DNA of 36,395 nt from Pelargonium tetragonum. Taxonomy: Eukaryota; Streptophyta; Magnoliopsida; Geraniales; Geraniaceae. The DNA is taken from positions 1-36,395 of the forward strand of contig JAYMTL010000168.1 in assembly GCA_036897445.1 (NCBI GenBank), read 5' to 3'. Positions 35,743-36,395 of this stretch are shown here, in pieces; the stretch's first letter is position 1, and the number at the start of each line of letters is the position of its first letter. The notes below the pieces were generated by a model that saw only the letters and a program-made list of their open reading frames with translations, did no database searches and was not told the DNA's origin. Both the position numbers and the translations under genes were made by a program.

Positions 35743-36395
35743 CGAAACTACAAGAAAAGACATAGGAATAGAATATGAAATTCAGTTTCTTCTTCTTATA
35801 AGTTAAAATCAAAAAACGATAAAGCTTTATCTGAAACTACTTAACTATCTAAGTATTAAAAAGGGGTATCCCCAGCTCCTTTTGTAGAATTCGATCCTTA
35901 GTTTTCTCAGAAGATTTTCCGAGGGGTTCTAGTCCAGGAGTAAGATGAAATTTTTAATATTTACAATTCTTTATATATTTTTTCAAACCCTGGTTTATTC
36001 GGTTCATAAGAGACACAGAAAAAAGAGAAGGGTTCCTCGTGAGGAAGACTCATGGCCCCTTGCTTTTTTAGATTAGAGTCATTTTCTTTCTGAGGAGGGC
36101 TTTTTTGGGGGTAAAAAGAAAGGTTCGCAAGATTCTAGTTTAGTTTTTTAGGCTAGCACTTTTTCAAGAAAATCTATTCTTTATTCTAAGAATCCGATTT
36201 GTCAAACAAAGGTGTTTAATAACAGAATCAATCGGATTCTTTGAATTGTAGCTCTTAGTTCTTGAAGTCTAATGAATTCCTTGTTCTAAGAGTGAATTTT
36301 TCTAAATATAGGAAAACCTAGTACAGCCAAGGCTGAGGCATCCTTCTTTTACGCCAGCAAAGTCTATCCGATCTAAGTGCTCATCTTAATCTTAG
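35743..36395. other. Spacer upstream of trnM
   Basis: This is the 5' flank of the leftward-transcribed trnM. I see no convincing plant mitochondrial promoter core (CRTA type) at a fixed distance. The 12-bp inverted repeat at 36188-36241 is the only structure noted. Confidence 0.5.
36188..36241. repeat. Inverted repeat, 12-bp arms with 30-nt loop
   Basis: AAGAATCCGATT at 36188-36199 is perfectly complementary to AATCGGATTCTT at 36230-36241. The loop contains a further short AAAC/GTTT pairing, so a transcript could form a two-part hairpin. Plant mitochondrial transcripts often end at stem-loops, so this could be a 3'-end stabiliser. No gene points into it from the left: trnM at 35670-35742 is transcribed leftward, away from it. 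Confidence 0.6.

Noticed and set aside
1-36395. CRISPR array, bacterial operon or insertion sequence
   Set aside because: No regularly spaced identical repeats, no transposase or Cas-like frame, and no terminal inverted repeats around a coding region were found.
1-36395. LTR or other virus-like element
   Set aside because: No recognisable polymerase, capsid or integrase-like stretch and no long terminal repeats were seen.

Overview
The window reads as a gene-poor, non-coding stretch of a vascular-plant mitochondrial genome. Two things point there. On the minus strand at 35670-35742 lies a complete elongator tRNA-Met(CAU) of the plastid-derived kind that plant mitochondria carry. At 22561-22635 lies a decayed tRNA whose sequence best matches plant mitochondrial tRNA-Lys(UUU). 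The base composition is AT-rich. No open frame exceeds 147 codons in 36 kb, which is about what chance gives. I see no respiratory-chain, ribosomal-protein or rRNA gene and no convincing group II intron core. I cannot name the species; the low GC is unusual for angiosperm mitochondria, but that is a recollection and not a test.

Layout. 1-950 is C-rich on the top strand with no gene. 950-2550 is purine/G-rich and holds copy 1 of a diverged dispersed repeat (1141-1355). 2550-18560 is a long AT-rich spacer with homopolymer runs and many short G/C-centred palindromes. 18560-19320, 21100-22320 and 23220-25250 are pyrimidine-rich islands with fewer homopolymer runs. They contain an inverted piece of the dispersed repeat (21865-21915) and the 140-codon frame. 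25250-27840 is purine-rich and holds copy 2 (26027-26245), a partial copy near 25741, and a tRNA-Met-like relic. 27840-35669 is again AT-rich spacer. The intact trnM sits near the right end, followed by a strong 12-bp inverted repeat at 36188-36241.

Nothing here forms an operon or pathway. The only confidently functional gene is trnM. The most interesting structure is the spacer itself. A short imperfect palindrome, roughly AAAAGGG(N)NCCCCTTTTGT, recurs in degenerate form about every 60-120 bp in the parts I sampled. One copy abuts or interrupts a tRNA relic, which suggests a proliferating element comparable to fungal mitochondrial GC clusters or cycad Bpu repeats. The GC skew also flips from C-rich to G-rich at about 0.95 kb and about 25.4 kb, and a full copy of the dispersed repeat lies just to the right of each flip.
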